DNA of 50,657 nt from Fimbriimonas sp. (GTDB lineage Bacteria > Armatimonadota > Fimbriimonadia > Fimbriimonadales > Fimbriimonadaceae): the NCBI GenBank assembly GCA_031292555.1, contig JARLGV010000016.1, positions 1 through 50,657 of the forward strand. The letters are read 5' to 3'. Numbering within the stretch: position 1 is the first letter of the stretch; every line of letters starts with the position of its first letter. Shown in pieces: positions 28,898 to 37,132 of the stretch. Made by a program: the position numbers and the translations under genes. A model generated the notes under the pieces. It saw only the letters and a list, made by a program, of their open reading frames with translations. It was not told the DNA's origin and did no database searches.

Positions 28898-29326
28898 TCA
28901 AGACTTCTTGTAAATGGTCGGTGGCGCCTTGGTAACGAAGGTCGGGCGGAGTTCTAGAATCTGGCCTTGACTACTAAGCTTCATTAGGAGCCTGTGCCTC
29001 GTGCCGCTTTCACCCCATTCAACTGAGAACATGATCGCCTCTGCCGTAGCCGACCAACGACCGGATAGATCCGCTACTCGTCTGGCAGACGTTGATCGTC
29101 CAGTCTGTTCCATTCGGTCAATGTGAAGTTTGAACTTCCCATCACCGCTAAAGGTGTAGGTTTCGCCCTGACTCTTCCACGTCCCGATTAACCTCGCATC
29201 AACCTTGCCCTTGGCAAGATCGATGACGGCTGGAACCGGCTCTGGTACCGTCGGCTCAGCATTCTCTCCGCAGCCGATTATGCAGGCAACGGAGAGAATT
29301 ACTGACAGCAGGTGCTTAACCTCCAC
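28898..29326 (-). CDS. Small lipoprotein, about 142 residues
   Basis: A lipoprotein signal (LLSVILSVACIIGC) identifies a lipid-modified Cys soon after the start. I choose GTG 29326, directly ahead of the signal peptide; the longer frame from 29395 adds a basic stretch with no signal character. The mature part (VDARLIGTWKSQGETYTFSGDGKFKLHI..LSGRWSATAEAIMF) looks like a small lipocalin-like 'GTW' beta-barrel domain often seen in secreted proteins. It overlaps the stop of the upstream small lipoprotein gene by about 11 bases, so the two are coupled. Confidence 0.65.
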   Translation of the reverse strand: MEVKHLLSVILSVACIIGCGENAEPTVPEPVPAVIDLAKGKVDARLIGTWKSQGETYTFSGDGKFKLHIDRMEQTGRSTSARRVADLSGRWSATAEAIMFSVEWGESGTRHRLLMKLSSQGQILELRPTFVTKAPPTIYKKS

Positions 29327-29573
29327 GTGGCATTTGCCCTGTCTGGCGTCGTTGCCGATTGGCCTCAGCGGCTTTCTGAAGGGCATCTTGGTCATTCTGG
29401 ATTCGCGTCCGTTGCTCCGGGGGTAGTTTATCCAACTGCTCCTTGCTCAACACGGGAACTCCGCTCGCGCCTTTGCCGGCGGGAGCATTTGCGGTGGGAG
29501 TATCGCCACTACCAAAGCAGCCAGCTGCGACATAGGCGGCCAGGATCAGAGTTAGCCTCAGGATTGGCTTCAT
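29316..29573 (-). CDS. Small lipoprotein after prepilin-like gene
   Basis: An 85-residue lipoprotein. ATG 29573 is chosen because it starts the signal peptide (MKPILRLTLILAAYVAAGC) and lies four bases after the prepilin stop. The mature part is Ala/Gly/Pro-rich, then a charged helix (LDKLPPEQRTRIQNDQDALQKAAEANRQRRQ) and the end MPRGG. No family is recognised. The same arrangement of prepilin-like gene followed by a small lipoprotein occurs at 37133-38008 / 36898-37083. Confidence 0.75.
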   Translation of the reverse strand: MKPILRLTLILAAYVAAGCFGSGDTPTANAPAGKGASGVPVLSKEQLDKLPPEQRTRIQNDQDALQKAAEANRQRRQTGQMPRGG

Positions 29574-29577
29574 TGAA

Positions 29578-30465
29578 CTACTGATAGTTGGTCTCATTTC
29601 CGCACTTACTTCCAGGGCTGAAGACGGTTGCTATGTCCGTGGATCCTTGGTAGTCGTGACCGATCTCTGGCAACACCAAGTACTGGCAAAGGATCGGAGT
29701 GCCCTTCTTTACCGACTTACAGTGACCGTCCGCAAAGGCGAAGTTGGCGGTGCCGTTGTATCGGTACCTCGGGGTGACGTTGTCATACCAGCCGTTGTTT
29801 GCCCATGTTGCGTCCGCATCGCCGCCTGGGAAGTCCGGATTTCCGTTGGCATCGTTGTAAGCCCAAGTCGAGTCGACAATGCCGTTGCCCGAGGGGTCTC
29901 CCGTATATTTGCCTTTCACGTTGTCGAGGACGATTCCTTGAGTAGTTAAGAGCATTGTTTGCGCAGGGTGACGGAGGATCGTTTGCGAGTAGGTCGCGAT
30001 CTTGCCAGAACCTGAAACCCAGTTCCATCCCCAGAGGTCGGGAACCTGGATAAGCGTGCCGTGTGCCTCATACCCTCGACCGTATTGAGGCGCCGCCGGT
30101 GTTGCATAGATTCCACCCCACTCATAGGCCGTGCCACTTGCACGCCCTGCATCGGTTCCCGAGCCTTGGCCATTTTTGATGTAAGGATAGGTGGTCTCGC
30201 GCCACGTCATGAACTGAGCGTCAGCACACCATCCTGATGCGCCCGGCTGGACGCAAGTTCCGCCCATCGTGAAATGGTCGTCATAGTCGGCAGGATACAT
30301 GAGCAGCGCGAGCGATAGGTTCTTGAGATTGGATACGTCGTTCGCCTTTTTGGCTGCCATTTTGGCCTGGGCGAACACTGGAAACAGGATTGCCGCTAAG
30401 ATCGCAATGATAGCGATGACGACAAGTAGCTCAATAAGCGTGAATGCATGGGTTTTGCGGTTCAT
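29578..30465 (-). CDS. Prepilin-like secreted protein, H-X9-DG type
   Basis: A 295-residue protein starting [16 protein letters not shown], a type IV pilin N-terminal cleavage/methylation signal (cleavage before F8, with E12 of the mature +5 position) and one hydrophobic helix. The remainder is a beta-rich secreted domain ending with [15 protein letters not shown], the H-X9-DG processing-associated motif. GGAGGAAT about ten bases upstream of the ATG is a strong ribosome site. The family is strongly expanded in Planctomycetes and Armatimonadota; members are thought to be pseudopilins, substrates or surface proteins of type II-like systems. It follows a LacI gene by 46 bp and precedes two lipoprotein genes. 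Confidence 0.9.
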   Translation of the reverse strand: MNRKTHAFTLIELLVVIAIIAILAAILFPVFAQAKMAAKKANDVSNLKNLSLALLMYPADYDDHFTMGGTCVQPGASGWCADAQFMTWRETTYPYIKNGQGSGTDAGRASGTAYEWGGIYATPAAPQYGRGYEAHGTLIQVPDLWGWNWVSGSGKIATYSQTILRHPAQTMLLTTQGIVLDNVKGKYTGDPSGNGIVDSTWAYNDANGNPDFPGGDADATWANNGWYDNVTPRYRYNGTANFAFADGHCKSVKKGTPILCQYLVLPEIGHDYQGSTDIATVFSPGSKCGNETNYQ

Positions 30466-30511
30466 TTGAAGGATTCCTCCGTTGGATTACCTCTAGGGTT
30501 TGTTGTACGAA

Positions 30512-31522
30512 TTAAGTCGTGTTGCCTCTTTGAAAGGCGATTGGGAGGACGGTGGACATTGGTGCCCCCTTTCCTGCGATGAGGTCAATCAGGATCTCAA
30601 CCGCCTTTGACGATGCCTCGCTCCAAGGTGCCTTGATCGTCGTCAGTTGGTATTTCGGCAAATGCGGATAGGCAAGGCCGTTGAATCCGACGACGGCAAC
30701 TTGTCCTGGTATCTCGACGCCAATGGCATCCAGCGTGCCGCACACTTGTTCTGCAACGTCGTCGGTCCAAGCCGCAACCGCCGTGGCGCGGTCATCGCCT
30801 TCGGTTAGCAGCCGGATATCGTCATAGTCCAGTCCGGCGCCATCATAGAACGTCTCCAGCCGCTCGGTAACTCGGATTCCAAGCAAGTTGGCTGTCCGTT
30901 TGAAACTCTCCATCCGCTCCACCGACGATGCCGGCGGGTACGGTGTCTGCTTTGTCAGGACGTGACGGTGCCCCCTTGCGCCGAGATGCTTTGCGAGGAG
31001 GGCTCCTCCCGCCCGATCGTCGACCGAGACGCATGGAAGATCGGAGATCTTGTCTGCCACAGCCACGGCAGGAATCCTCAGTTCGCCGATGAGGGGAAGG
31101 ATCGGGTCGTTGTTGCCGGGATGGACGATAAGTCCGTCGAGAGACCGAGAGGAGAGAAGTTCGAGTAGGTAGTGCTCTCCTGATCCCGAAGTGTGGATCA
31201 TGGAATTGAGGCCGAATCTCTGGGCCGCGTCAAAGACCCCTCCGAGAAACTCGGCGTAGAATCCGTTTCGCGAGTCGAGGACGGATCTTCCGGAGTAGAT
31301 GCCTATGACATTTGTGCGACCGGTGACGAGGGCGCGGGCAATCATGCTTGGCCGGTAGCCCAGTTTTTCGGCGGCTTCTAGAACTCGCCGCTTAGTCGAA
31401 TCTGACACCCGCGTCCCTGACTTTGCCCCGTTCATTACAACTGAGGCAGCAGATTCACTGACACCCGAGAGGCGCGCCACGTCTTTCAATGTCACGTGGG
31501 TTTGCTTATCCCAGATATGCAT
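30512..31522 (-). CDS. LacI-family transcriptional regulator
   Basis: A 336-residue repressor. I prefer ATG 31522 (MHIWDKQTHVTLKDVA) because the helix-turn-helix (VTLKDVARLSGVSESAASVV) starts soon after; the frame extends to 31561. The sugar-binding domain has the usual motifs (IGIYSGRSV, LDGLIVHPGN, VAVVGFNGLAYP). It is co-directional with the prepilin-like gene 46 bp downstream, so it may be co-transcribed with it rather than control a glycosidase next door. A palindrome at 31568-31581 just upstream may be its own operator. Confidence 0.9.
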   Translation of the reverse strand: MHIWDKQTHVTLKDVARLSGVSESAASVVMNGAKSGTRVSDSTKRRVLEAAEKLGYRPSMIARALVTGRTNVIGIYSGRSVLDSRNGFYAEFLGGVFDAAQRFGLNSMIHTSGSGEHYLLELLSSRSLDGLIVHPGNNDPILPLIGELRIPAVAVADKISDLPCVSVDDRAGGALLAKHLGARGHRHVLTKQTPYPPASSVERMESFKRTANLLGIRVTERLETFYDGAGLDYDDIRLLTEGDDRATAVAAWTDDVAEQVCGTLDAIGVEIPGQVAVVGFNGLAYPHLPKYQLTTIKAPWSEASSKAVEILIDLIAGKGAPMSTVLPIAFQRGNTT

Positions 31523-31567
31523 CCGTACGTTGTCAGGCACAAACGAAGCGTACATGAACAATCGCTA

Positions 31568-31581
31568 ATTCACGAGTGAAT
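31568..31581. promoter_or_regulatory. Palindrome upstream of LacI gene, operator candidate
   Basis: ATTCAC-GA-GTGAAT has perfect 6-bp arms and lies 46 bp upstream of the chosen LacI start. Its centre is GA, not the CG typical of LacI sites, which lowers confidence. The AT-rich sequence beyond it (31582-31620) would suit a promoter. Confidence 0.4.
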
Positions 31582-31810
31582 AATGCTTAATTCATAATCC
31601 TATCCTATTAGTTATCATTGCAAAAAGATTCATGCCTGGCTCAGTATGGGGGATGACGGCCCACCATAGGCGCCACAAAGGGGGCGCCCACGTTCGCTTG
31701 ACTTCCGGAGTGTGAATACGCGCTTTATCCTCTGATCTTGCCTCCTGCATCCTGGTGGTTCATTCCAGGAATCGCCTTAGGAGTCGCGCCACCTCCGGCC
31801 GATGGAAGTC

Positions 31811-32383
31811 TTAGCACAAGTTCTTGAGTTCTTGAACCCACACTGCCCAACAAGAACCTCTCGTTCCAAAGGCGGCATTATCGATCCGCTTCAATTCACC
31901 CTTCAGGTTTTGGATATGTCGATTGGTATTGCGCTCAAACTCGGCAGGGGCGATGCGAAGGAACTCCCGTGCGGCCAATAAAGACTCAACCCATTGATGG
32001 AGGCTTGAGTTCAGAATCAGTCCCGACGGGTTCTTTTGATCCACGAGCCAAATCGCTCCATCCTTCGGTCGAATGGACACATAGCTCTGGATGCCAAAGA
32101 ATGGCCGATAGTCGACATAGGCCAACAGTCGAAGAGAGGAAGCTGGATACAGCGATAGGATCGACCGGCCTCCGGTTACGGATTCCGCTGGACCCGGTAC
32201 TGGGACATAGGGTAGCGGCTTGATCTGGTCCGTCAACCCGGGTATCTCCGCGCCGGCTGGCAGCCCGATTAGTGCGAGGAATTCTGCATCGGAATCCCTT
32301 AGCTCGACGGCGGTAAGCAAGTCCACCGGCACTCGAATTAACTCGCTACGCCCCCAGGTATCGGCGAATGTATCCCCGCTCAC
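31811..32383 (-). CDS. SUKH-4-like immunity protein
   Basis: A 190-residue soluble protein with the SUKH (SMI1/KNR4) pattern: an N-terminal LIRVPVDLLTAVELRDSDAEFLALIGLP segment, GAIWLVDQKNPSGLILNSSLHQWVESL in the middle and a helical tail. SUKH-4 proteins neutralise contact-dependent or secreted nuclease-type toxins. No toxin gene lies beside it, so it is an orphan immunity gene here. The 31582-31810 region upstream has no gene. Confidence 0.7.
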   Translation of the reverse strand: MSGDTFADTWGRSELIRVPVDLLTAVELRDSDAEFLALIGLPAGAEIPGLTDQIKPLPYVPVPGPAESVTGGRSILSLYPASSLRLLAYVDYRPFFGIQSYVSIRPKDGAIWLVDQKNPSGLILNSSLHQWVESLLAAREFLRIAPAEFERNTNRHIQNLKGELKRIDNAAFGTRGSCWAVWVQELKNLC

Positions 32384-32537
32384 TCAAATCTCCTACGACT
32401 TTCCTACCAAGTATGAGTGCCCCCACGGAGTTCGGCCTCTTCCGTCGCACGCAGACGCAAGAAACGCGCGTGCACTTCCCGAACAGGGAGAGGATTCCTG
32501 CATCGTCTCTCGAAGCGACCCCCGAAACGGCGAGCGT

Positions 32538-32573
32538 CCTATATGTCTTATAGGGCCTATATTCCCTATCCCA
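32538..32573. repeat. 9-bp periodic CCTATA-type repeat at a gene end
   Basis: Four consecutive 9-mers, CCTATATGT, CTTATAGGG, CCTATATTC and CCTATCCCA, overlap the stop codon of the UROD-like gene (32566-32568). Similar sequence (GTATATGACCTATAG) follows the decayed copy of that gene at 24485-24499, so the repeat travels with this gene end. The rest of 32384-32537 holds nothing I can assign. Confidence 0.65.
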
Positions 32574-33852
32574 GCGGGCCATAGAAGCCGTCGATCTCCC
32601 TCTGGGCGATTTCGGTGGCTCGTCGGGCTTTGGCAAGATTGCCGTGCATCGTATACACGTCGCGCACCACGAACTCCAGGGGGATTAGCTTGCCGGCGGT
32701 GAGTTCGAGGGTTGTGCGGAGCTCGGACGCCCACGCCTCTTCGTCGAGGACCACATCCACCCCCAACAAGTTCGGGTTAGGCTTGCGGGAGTAGACGATT
32801 CCCTTTCCCGCGAGCGCCTCGGCCATATAGGCTTGATCGGCCCATCGCGATATGGAGATCGCTTTGAGGTTCGGAATGTGCTGGAGCGATGCCTCCCAGA
32901 ATGGGTCAGCCGGCTCGCAGCAACCCCAATACACAAGGCCGAACATCTCGGCGAGGTCTCGATAGTACGGGAACACGAACTCGTGGAATAGCTTCGGCGA
33001 GACGCCAACCGTCTCCTGAGAGTCCATCACGCCCCACATGTCGGACAGCCGGACCTTTCCCGGTTCGACCTCGCCTTTCGGCAGCAAGGTAGTGAAGTTG
33101 AAGCACGTGCCGCACGTGCATTGGTTACCGTTGTTGAGTTCGAGCAGCCCCTCGCGCTCCGCCCAACCCGACATCGAAATCGCGTTGTCTCTCAAGTAAG
33201 CCATAAGCGCATGGAGGGTGTCCGGGCAATCGTACATGGCTATGAAGAAGGTCTCCATGCTCATCAGGCGCACCACTCGCTGCGTCAAGCTGTTGGCGCC
33301 GTACGTTCCCGATCGGATGGCGACCGGCATGATGTCGCCGAAAGTCTCTTCGAGAAACGCTTTCTCGGCGGCAGTTCCCTCGCGATCCACACTGAAGGTC
33401 GACGGCTTCACAACGTGGTCGAAACCGTCGGAAAGGTCGGTGATCGGGCAATCGACGTGGTATCCGGTCACGATGCCGTCGAAGTCCTTCTCATACGTGA
33501 CCGGTATCTCGATTCCGAATTCGTCGCACCAAACGTGCCAGCCCATATCGATCACCGAGGGACAGACGTGGTCGTCACCCAGCACCTCGTGGTGACGGAT
33601 GTTTCGAAGGAAGGCGGATTCAAGAGCTCGGCCGTATGGCGTTTCGCAGCGAAACAGCGACGCCGGCATGAAGTCGCGGTCGAAAGTCCAAGACTCGATG
33701 ACGAACGGTGGCCGCGCACCGGGAACCGCATCGTTCATTTCGGTCCACATCCGCTCTCGCTGCCGCATGACCGGCATGGCGGAGATCTCAGCTTGCCTGT
33801 GTGCCAGGCCGCGCAAGTAACCGCGGTCCTCGGCGGGTAATTCGTATTTCAT
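32566..33852 (-). CDS. Uroporphyrinogen-decarboxylase-like protein
   Basis: A 428-residue protein of the UROD superfamily, of the long type found in sugar-utilisation loci rather than in haem synthesis. Typical features are the R/D-rich N terminus, FGIEIPVTYEKD, the Cys-rich NGNQCTCGTCFNF and VYWGCCEPADPFW segments and ISISRWADQAYMAEAL. The paired cysteines recall the zinc site of corrinoid methyltransferases of this superfamily; demethylation of a methylated sugar or a related C1 transfer is possible but unproven. It follows the GH26 gene by 25 bp on the same strand, so the two are probably one transcript. A 3' fragment of a paralogue lies at 24502. Confidence 0.85.
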   Translation of the reverse strand: MKYELPAEDRGYLRGLAHRQAEISAMPVMRQRERMWTEMNDAVPGARPPFVIESWTFDRDFMPASLFRCETPYGRALESAFLRNIRHHEVLGDDHVCPSVIDMGWHVWCDEFGIEIPVTYEKDFDGIVTGYHVDCPITDLSDGFDHVVKPSTFSVDREGTAAEKAFLEETFGDIMPVAIRSGTYGANSLTQRVVRLMSMETFFIAMYDCPDTLHALMAYLRDNAISMSGWAEREGLLELNNGNQCTCGTCFNFTTLLPKGEVEPGKVRLSDMWGVMDSQETVGVSPKLFHEFVFPYYRDLAEMFGLVYWGCCEPADPFWEASLQHIPNLKAISISRWADQAYMAEALAGKGIVYSRKPNPNLLGVDVVLDEEAWASELRTTLELTAGKLIPLEFVVRDVYTMHGNLAKARRATEIAQREIDGFYGPLG

Positions 33853-33877
33853 TTGCTTCTCTGAACGCTAACGGGAT

Positions 33878-34840
33878 TCATCTGGAGGTGAGGGTCAGTG
33901 GGTCCTTCATGGCGGCAACCACGTCGGTGACGCTGTTCTTGTTCCAATCGCGCCTAGCCCACGTCACCCAGTAGGCCCACGGTGCTCCATCTGCGAAGCA
34001 TTGCTGAGCGCTGGGCGGGTTCATGGTTTCGGCGATGGCAACCAACTTCTTTCCACCCGTAAGCCGGACGAGGTCGTCGTAGTCTCGCTTGCCTTGCAGG
34101 TAGTCCGTGGCAACGACATCCACGAGGTCGTTGCCGGGATACCAGTCGTCTGGATTGCCTTTGTTCTGGCTGGCCGGATAGACGTTCCACACCCAGGCGA
34201 TATTGTGAAGGCGATGGACGCCGGTCATGCGATGAAAGATGAGCTTGTAGAGTTCGACGCACGCCTTCGGTCCCTTCGATCCCCACCAGAACCATCCGCC
34301 CTGCGCCTCATGGAGCGGGCGAAATAGAACGGGCACATTTGCATCTCGCAGCTTTTGGATTTGGGCGGCAATGTCATCGATGTCCGCGAGCATGGCGGCA
34401 TAGTCGGACGACTTCCGATTGGCCAAAACTGACGCGAGGTCGAACGTCGTGCTATTCGTGTAGAACCCCTTGTTTCGATCCTTTGCGCCCGTCGGCGAGG
34501 ACCAGTGCCATTGGTAAGCGACGATCCCGTTTCTCTTCCGCGACCAATCGATCGCGACGCTGGTATTCGAGGTGTCGCCACCCATCGATTTCGGCGTGGA
34601 CATGAAGTCGAGAGCCAAGATCACGGGCGCTTTCCCGGTTTGCCTCTCCACCCATTCGGCGTCCCCGAGATCGGTTTGGCCGCTGAACATATGATGCCCC
34701 GACTCATTTCGCAGCCGCACCAGTAGTTCCCGAACGCAGCGATCCGCATGCCGGTCAGCGGGGAGCCAAGTCGGAGGCAGGTTGGCCTGACACGTCGAAA
34801 GTGGTAGGAGCAAGAGGGTAGTGGTGATGGTCTTCATCAA
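33878..34840 (-). CDS. Secreted GH26 beta-mannanase
   Basis: A 320-residue enzyme with a signal peptide (MMKTITTTLLLLPLSTCQA; the Cys is a possible but poor lipobox). The GH26 motifs are all present: HHMFSGQ at the N terminus, acid/base E178 in FRPLHEAQGGWFWWG and nucleophile E271 in VAIAETMNPP. It should cut internal beta-1,4-mannosidic bonds of mannan or glucomannan. It leads a two-gene unit with the UROD-like gene; a mannitol dehydrogenase gene lies upstream on the same strand after 263 bp without a gene. Confidence 0.93.
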   Translation of the reverse strand: MMKTITTTLLLLPLSTCQANLPPTWLPADRHADRCVRELLVRLRNESGHHMFSGQTDLGDAEWVERQTGKAPVILALDFMSTPKSMGGDTSNTSVAIDWSRKRNGIVAYQWHWSSPTGAKDRNKGFYTNSTTFDLASVLANRKSSDYAAMLADIDDIAAQIQKLRDANVPVLFRPLHEAQGGWFWWGSKGPKACVELYKLIFHRMTGVHRLHNIAWVWNVYPASQNKGNPDDWYPGNDLVDVVATDYLQGKRDYDDLVRLTGGKKLVAIAETMNPPSAQQCFADGAPWAYWVTWARRDWNKNSVTDVVAAMKDPLTLTSR

Positions 34841-35103
34841 GTTGTATTCCGGACCACGCGAGACTCAAGGCGAAGGCGTTTTCTTTGGCAAGGCAAGGCT
34901 ACACGAGGCGAACTGCACTCGCGCCAAAGCCTTCCATTTCGACGGGATCGCCGACCCTGGGTTCGTCCATACCCCTGTTTCCGCTATATCGACCTTCGTC
35001 GGCATCGGGGCTCTGGTCGTTACTTCAATTCAAAAGTCTGGTGGACGATTGTAGTGAGAGTAGTTGTAGGCGACTCATCTGGCTATGCCGACTTTCGAGC
35101 CGG

Positions 35104-36567
35104 CTAGCTTACGCTTGCCAAATAGCGTCGCAGCGTCTTTCTAGCTCCCATGTCATAGAGGCTTTGGAGCGCCTTATTGACCTGATTAATGAACTCCTTG
35201 GAGGTACCAAGTGAGCCGAAGACCTCCTCCATCGCAAAGAGCTTGTCAGCCTTGTGTCCCCCGGCAATTGCCGCGCCCCGTAGTGTCTCGGCACGTGGAT
35301 CGTCAAGCGAGATCTCATAGCCTTTTTCGTCAGTGCCATTGAGGAACCGGCACCAACTCGCAACCGCGAGAGCCAGGAAATGAGTCTGGCCGGCTCGCGC
35401 CAACTGCTCTTCTGCGGTCGGAAATATAAACTTTGGCAGTTTGTTCGAGCCATCCATGCAGATACGCGCCACCTGATCCCCGATATTTGGATTTGCGAAT
35501 CGTTCGATAAGGGTCGCCTTGTACTGCTCCAGGTCCACTCCCGGTACGGGCATCAAAATGGGGGTTACCTCTTCATCCATGAGTCGCTGAATGTAGGTCT
35601 GAAACTCCATGTCCGCCATCACCTCATGAATATAGGTAAAGCCGGCAAGGTACCCAAGGTAAGCCATCGCTGAATGGCTGCCGTTAAGAAGTCGAATCTT
35701 CATCGCTTCATACGGATGCACGTTGTGGGTCATCTGTGCGCCAACTCTCTCCCACGAGGGACGACCGTTGCAGAAATTATCCTCGACGACCCACTGGCGG
35801 AACGGTTCACACACGACTGGCCATGCGTCGTCGATTCCGAACTCAGTTCGAACCATCTCGCGATCGGCGTCGGTGGTAGCCGGCGTTATGCGATCGACCA
35901 TGCAGTTTGGAAACGCGACGTTCTGCGAGATCCATTCGGCCAAACCAGGGTTACAGAGCTCGGCAAAGGAGAGGAACATCTTTCGCGCCACATCTCCGTT
36001 GTGCTGAATATTGTCGCAAGAAAGAAGCGTGAAGGCCGGCGTGCCGGCATCGCGACGCCTCCGTAACGCCTCAGTGACATACCCGAATACAGTTCGCGGA
36101 GTATGCGGATTAGCAAGATCGACTTGCACGTCGGCGTTTGCGCCATCAAATTCCCCGGTCGATTGATTGAGGCAGTAGCCTCCTTCGGTAATCGTCAAAG
36201 ACACGATTCGGATTTCGGAGGAAGATAGCTTGGCAAGCACCTTCTCAGGATTCTCCAGCGCTAGAAGAAAACTTGTAATGGAGCCGACGACCCGCGCTTC
36301 GTTCTTGCCGGCACTCTTTTCGACGAGGGTATAGAGATAGTCCTGGCTTTCAAGCGCCTCCTTCATCCTCTGGTCGTGAGGAAGTAGCCCCACGCCACAG
36401 ATGGCCCAGTTTTTCTCGTCGGTTGTGCTGAAAACATCGTCGGTGTACACCGCCTCGTGGGCGCGATGGAACCCGCCGACGCCAATGTGCACGATCCCTT
36501 CCGTGAGGGACGAACGATCGTAGGACGGTGTACGGAGTCCTTTGCTCGGCGCTTGCCACCCAGCCAT
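35104..36567 (-). CDS. Mannitol dehydrogenase family oxidoreductase (mannitol 2-dehydrogenase type)
   Basis: A 487-residue NAD(P)-dependent polyol dehydrogenase. The Rossmann fingerprint IVHIGVGGFHRAH is near the N terminus, followed by WAICGVGLL and VSLTITEGGY, and the catalytic region KIRLLNGSHSAMAYLG in the C-terminal helical domain. Length and motifs fit mannitol 2-dehydrogenase (mannitol to fructose) better than fructuronate reductase, but both belong to the family. Position beside a mannanase suggests use of mannose- or mannitol-derived sugars (inference). Confidence 0.88.
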   Translation of the reverse strand: MAGWQAPSKGLRTPSYDRSSLTEGIVHIGVGGFHRAHEAVYTDDVFSTTDEKNWAICGVGLLPHDQRMKEALESQDYLYTLVEKSAGKNEARVVGSITSFLLALENPEKVLAKLSSSEIRIVSLTITEGGYCLNQSTGEFDGANADVQVDLANPHTPRTVFGYVTEALRRRRDAGTPAFTLLSCDNIQHNGDVARKMFLSFAELCNPGLAEWISQNVAFPNCMVDRITPATTDADREMVRTEFGIDDAWPVVCEPFRQWVVEDNFCNGRPSWERVGAQMTHNVHPYEAMKIRLLNGSHSAMAYLGYLAGFTYIHEVMADMEFQTYIQRLMDEEVTPILMPVPGVDLEQYKATLIERFANPNIGDQVARICMDGSNKLPKFIFPTAEEQLARAGQTHFLALAVASWCRFLNGTDEKGYEISLDDPRAETLRGAAIAGGHKADKLFAMEEVFGSLGTSKEFINQVNKALQSLYDMGARKTLRRYLASVS

Positions 36568-36846
36568 TTGGCGCCAGTATAGCCCCGTGGCTCAGTATCT
36601 GCGTTTACACCGCCCAGGTCGACTGCCTTGGCAGCCTGCCATGATCGTCACATGCCAGGCTTTGAGCAAAAAGAGAAGGCCTTCTACGTTCATCGAAGCC
36701 GGTGAACGGACCATCTCGGCCCCAATCCCGAGAGCCTGGGAGGTTCCCAGCAAATCGTGAGCGTATTCCGGACTCGCTCGGGTATTCGATTCTCACAGTC
36801 GATACCGAGTGCCACTCTTCGCGGCACGTTCCCTTGGCCGTATGGC

Positions 36847-36881
36847 AAAAACGCCGACCCCTCCGATGGAAGGGCCGGCGT
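36847..36881 (-). terminator. Rho-independent terminator of the pilin-lipoprotein unit
   Basis: On the minus strand a 14-bp stem (36851-36864 with 36868-36881, two G-T pairs) and a 3-base loop are followed by TTTTT (36847-36851 region). It lies 17 bp after the stop of the small lipoprotein gene and should end the transcript that began at the prepilin-like gene. No gene is supported in the remaining 36568-36846. Confidence 0.85.
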
Positions 36882-36897
36882 CGATCGTTCGAGACGC

Positions 36898-37083
36898 CTA
36901 CTTATCTCCAGACGCTATGTTGGGATTGTTCGGATGACCGTGGGCCTTATCGATCTTCGTCTGCCATTCGGGAACTTGTCCCTTCGGCAGGGGGGAGTTG
37001 TCGGGCCCCGCGCCACAACCGGCTAAGGAAGCGGCTAGAGGAAGCAGTAGGAGAATGGATAGCAGTTCGAAGGATTTCTTCAT
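36898..37083 (-). CDS. Small lipoprotein after prepilin-like gene
   Basis: A 61-residue lipoprotein; ATG 37083 starts a full lipoprotein signal (MKKSFELLSILLLLPLAASLAGC). The mature part is only about 40 residues, Pro/Asn/Lys-rich (NSPLPKGQVPEWQTKIDKAHGHPNNPN), with no recognised fold. It lies 49 bp after the prepilin-like gene and directly before a strong terminator, as the second gene of a two-gene unit that parallels 29316-30465. Confidence 0.75.
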   Translation of the reverse strand: MKKSFELLSILLLLPLAASLAGCGAGPDNSPLPKGQVPEWQTKIDKAHGHPNNPNIASGDK

Positions 37084-37132
37084 AGATAAGTAAAGGCGGC
37101 CTTCGAGATTCGAGAGCCGCCCATCACACAAT

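Noticed and set aside
36702-37085. 127-codon plus-strand frame across the terminator and small lipoprotein gene
   Set aside because: It includes the terminator hairpin and runs antisense to a lipoprotein gene with a clear signal peptide.
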